This document shows, one piece after another, positions 60,756 to 64,000 of a DNA stretch of 64,000 bases. The stretch is from Mytilus galloprovincialis (Eukaryota > Mollusca > Bivalvia > Mytilida > Mytilidae). The translations under genes were made by a program, and so were the position numbers. The stretch is taken from the NCBI RefSeq assembly GCF_965363235.1, contig NC_134839.1, positions 57,937,560 through 58,001,559 on the forward strand. Reading direction: 5' to 3'. Below the pieces are notes generated by a model, which ran no database searches, had not been told where the DNA came from, and was given only the letters and a program-made list of their open reading frames with translations. The first letter of the stretch is position 1, and each line of letters opens with the position of its first letter.

Positions 60756-62469
60756 CTTCGTGGATTAAGAATATATGTTTAGGATAAGTATGGCACGAAT
60801 TTTTGGCAGATTCAAAAAGATATATTTTTGTATTATAAATAAATGTTCTGTACTATATATCACTATTAATGCATGTATGCCAATGATACAACTCTTAAAG
60901 TAATATAAATAAAGAAAGACAACAGTAGTATGTCGGTGTGCACGTCATAAATCGATTGAGAGAAAATAAATCTGGGTATCACTTAAAACCGAAGGAAACA
61001 CATCAACTATCAGAGGAAAACAGAAGATCAACAGGAATACTGACGTGCAAGAAAAACAAAACAAACGTCAACATTCATAGAAAACGAACTATTTGATAAC
61101 AACTGCCATATTCCTGACTTGAAACAGAACATTTTAGAAAAAATGGTGGGTTGAAGCTGGTTTTATGGCTAGTCAAACCTCCCGTTCATATGACATAGTT
61201 AAACTAGTTTGTTGAATTTGATTTGAAACGGGTTTCCAGTTTTGTAATCATTTCATTAAGGCCTCTGTGTGCGCTTTTTATTACAATTATTACAAATCCA
61301 TAAAGTTTAATCGACAAAAATATTTCATTTAACGAATGATGATCGCGTATTAAATATCTGGTTTTGCCGAAGTTCTAACGAAAGGTCACTGCATATGAAA
61401 ATATTTTCGGCGAATAAGCAGTACGGGAAGATGATTCATAATTCAATAACAGTTCATTTCAGCAGATTTTGATAAAACTCAGGATTTTAAGTTAAAAGAC
61501 AGTCCTTGTACAAGCATTTTATAGTAGAAAAATCAAGTGAATTATCATATGGCTTTAAGTATAAACCAAAGACTTAATACTTTATAATGACATTATTATT
61601 CCTTTTGATCATGCTTTCAACTTATTCTGCCAGTCGTTATATGTTTTCTCACCCAATATATCCATAATTTCGTTGAACGAAACATAATTGTTGACAATGA
61701 ACTGTGTTTGAACTGGTAAACATAAAACAATACCCCGTAATTTTCACACACTTAAATGTATATATAGTTTACACAAATTAAAACATTGTTGATGATATAA
61801 TAGGGATCATTTATATCAATTATACTTTCAGATAGTAAAACAAGGCTATCATTTTAAGCATATTTGTGAAACATAGAAAATAATTGTGTTGTCAAGCAAG
61901 ACTTATTGTTCTTTTCACTTGTCTGTCTGCAATCTGAAATGTACTAGCTTCCGAATGCTAGCAAAAATTTATAATCGTTTGAGGTATATCCTAAACAATA
62001 TAGCGACCTCGTTATATTTTGCAGTTAGACTGGACTCCTGTTCGATTTCGCAATTATGTTGTTTTGCCTTCGCTAGTTCTGTTCTTTTAATTATAAAAGC
62101 AGTTATGGTTTCTGGTCGACAAGTGCACTGTCATCTTCTGAAAATATAACTATTAGATAATTAACAATTGTTATAACGGTTGATATTTGCGTATTATTGG
62201 TATGTATTCTCTTTAATCTGCCATTTGATTGACCATTAAAAGGACAATGCATGCAATGTTGCCTGTAATTGTTTTTCGTTTCAGCTAACAAGATTAACGT
62301 GTGGAGACAAAATATATTACAATACATATATAATAGCATCAATGAAATCATGACTTGAAATAATGAGGACTATTTCTAACTAAGGAAAGTGTAACTAAGG
62401 TCATCCAAACTAAAGAAAACGTGATTTGTCATTTATTACCTGCGTGAGAGATAAGACTAATGACTAAGC
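60756..62469 (+). other. Upstream region of gene E, duplicated ahead of gene B
   Basis: Co-linear with about 23,190-24,450. Conserved words include GCCAATGATACAACTCT, CAGTCCTTGTAC and TTGACCATTAAAA. Holds the R-b/R-c insertion 60,915-61,205, absent from copy 1, and no gene. Confidence 0.7.
60915..61205 (+). repeat. R-b and R-c joined copy, copy-2-specific insertion
   Basis: AGACAACAGTAGTATGTCGG (R-b) continues into GATAACAACTGCCATATTCC and GGTTGAAGCTGGTTTTATGG (R-c). Copy 1 runs straight from GATACAACTCT into unrelated flank, so this inserted after the duplication. Confidence 0.75.
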
Positions 62470-62519
62470 TTTGAATACCAGTCTAGTCTAGTCTTTGTAA
62501 GTCTTCTCTTTGGATCAAG
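62470..62519 (+). promoter_or_regulatory. Putative promoter and 5' non-coding exon of gene E
   Basis: TTTGAATA at 62,470-62,477 replaces gene B's TTTAAATA. The leader CTTTGTAAGTCTTCTC...GGATCAAG ends at 62,519 with a GTGAGT donor. The next exon starts at 63,456 after TTTTAG. Confidence 0.55.
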
Positions 62520-63029
62520 GTGAGTCCTAAATTTATATCGTTTTAGATATCTTTTTAAACTTACACTGCCAGATGTGTTATTTCTACTTCAAATTTTACT
62601 GTTTCTTTGAGATATTAATTTCATCAAATTTTAAATTGCTATATGATATGATTCTTTTAGGGTTTTTTGGGGTTTTTTTTTCAAAATATCAGAAAATTAT
62701 TAAAGAATTTGGTTTAGTCTGATATTTGTAAATAAACATTCATTTCTGGAACAGTTAAAAAAAGTAAATTAAATTAAATTTCTTAATATAATAAAAGACG
62801 ACGGTAATGAATATATACATTGTGCAATCAACAAATGGAGCATGAGGACAACTAGTGCAATAGGAATACTAACTGCCTGATCACTTGAAATATATAGTTA
62901 TAAAGACTTAGAAAAACGCCCATATAGCCTTACTATTGAGTCCATTTATACTTCGGACTGAGACGACATCGACTTGGAAATACGTAAAATTTGTTTAAGT
63001 ACATAACATGCCCATTTATTCTTAAGATA

Positions 63030-63290
63030 CACATGTAGACGAAGGAATATGTCATTGCAGACTTAGAAATAAGTTCATGTAGACTTAGAAAGACTTATAT
63101 TTCAACTGAGATATACGTTCATGTAGACTTGGAAATACGACGTTCATGTTGACTTAGAAATACGTTAATGTAGACGTAGATATACGTTCATGTACTTAGA
63201 AGTACTTCCATATAAACTTAGGCTATACCAATATAGAACATGGAATACGTCCGTGTGGACTTGGAAACACGTCCAAATAAACTTATGAAC
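63030..63290 (+). repeat. Tandem repeat in the gene E 5' leader intron
   Basis: Imperfect ~22-bp units around ATACGTTCATGTAGACTTGG, the counterpart of 25,080-25,310. Confidence 0.75.
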
Positions 63291-63461
63291 ACACTCAATA
63301 ATCAAAACAAATATTGACCCATTGGTGACCTTCAGCTATTTTCTGCTCTTTGGTCGAATAGTTATCTCTTTAACACATTACCCGTTTCCATTCTCAATCT
63401 TTTGTTGTCAGAAAAACATTCAAGCACTAAATATTTGTTTGTCATTCTGTTTTAGATCACC

Positions 63462-63508
63462 ATGCAGTTGCTCCTCGTATTATCCCTACTTTTTGGATAT
63501 GCTTATTG
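63462..63508 (+). CDS. EF-hand protein gene E, first coding exon (duplicate of B)
   Basis: Encodes MQLLLVLSLLFGYAY plus two bases, the same signal-peptide exon as gene B with Val5 changed to Leu and the same phase 2 donor (TTG|GTAAGTC). The leader exon, leader intron array and ATCACC before the ATG are all conserved, so the gene is probably expressed in the same way. The window ends 492 bp into intron 1; the EF-hand exons would lie beyond 64,000. Identity as a B-type four-EF-hand secreted protein is inferred from exon 1 and synteny. Confidence 0.75.
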
Positions 63509-63639
63509 GTAAGTCATAATCATATATTTATCAAAATTTAAGATTTGCAAAAACGTCAATCTGACTGACATTAAAGGCGCTATGACGTCTTCAATTGGCA
63601 ATTTTTTTCTATGTTAAGCTCTTGCTTTATCTTGAAAAT

Positions 63640-64000
63640 TATAATAACAGAAAGACAGAAAATTTAATCAGCAGTTCGATAAGATCTACAAATAAATCAA
63701 TCGTCAATCGAATCCTTATAAGAATTTCTTACTTTCCTGTACCATTTTCCCCATTTAAAAAAAAGGTCTTAGCTATTAGCTTCAAAAAAGAGACTACTAC
63801 CAACTTAATGGTAACATTCAAAACTCTTAGGAAACTGGCATCGTTATGGCGAAAAAAAACACGAAAGACTGTGAAAAGACCAACAAGTTTACAAAATACT
63901 ACATAGAAAACTGAAGACTGAGCTACATGTACCCCACCAACAATCTTATGTGCTCCAGAAGGATAAGCAGATCCTGCTCCACTTACGATACCGTTGTGTT
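63640..64000 (+). repeat. R-a repeat copy in gene E intron 1, reaching the window end
   Basis: ACATAGAAAACTGAAGACTG, CTACATGTACCCCACC and ATGTGCTCCAGAAGGATAAG match the 3' half of the R-a family. The open frame 63,595-63,906 overlaps this repeat and is not a gene. Confidence 0.7.

Overview
The window looks like a mussel (Mytilus-type bivalve) nuclear genome. It is AT-rich, its genes have many short exons with GT-AG introns, and the space between exons is packed with interspersed repeats of the kind I know from Mytilus. The assignment rests on recognising those repeats and on the gene style, not on a database match.

Layout. (1) 3.0-5.05 kb, minus strand: the first two coding exons of a mitochondrial endonuclease G; the rest lies beyond the left edge or was not found. 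(2) 7.6-63.5 kb, plus strand: a head-to-tail cluster of small secreted EF-hand proteins, called here A (7,623-12,166), B (25,477-33,608), C (50,365-54,108), D (57,428-59,123, only exons 3-5 visible) and E (first coding exon at 63,462-63,508, cut by the window end). A, B and C each encode 140-143 residues from five coding exons with the same intron phases (2, 1, 1, 0): a signal peptide, four EF-hand motifs (two of the four loops interrupted by introns), a conserved cysteine pair in loops 2 and 3, and a His-rich tail. (3) A segmental duplication: A exons 3-5, their 3' flank and the promoter and first exons of B recur in the same order as D exons 3-5, flank and E. Copy 1 carries an extra block of about 7.9 kb (15,084-23,013), including a 5.5-kb inverted-repeat element with a LINE nested in it.

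Most striking features. Intron 2 of gene A holds about 40 copies of a 38-bp minisatellite whose first unit is the exon 2/intron 2 junction itself, donor site included; D starts inside the matching array and has no exon 1 or 2. A 3.6-kb inverted-repeat element (45,229-48,823) contains a decayed, multicopy cysteine-tailed protein gene. A well-preserved hammerhead ribozyme core lies at 42,609-42,657 in a repeat family that also supplies the last exon of gene C. Repeat families are labelled R-a to R-e in the entries. No LTR retrovirus, CRISPR array or rRNA gene was seen.
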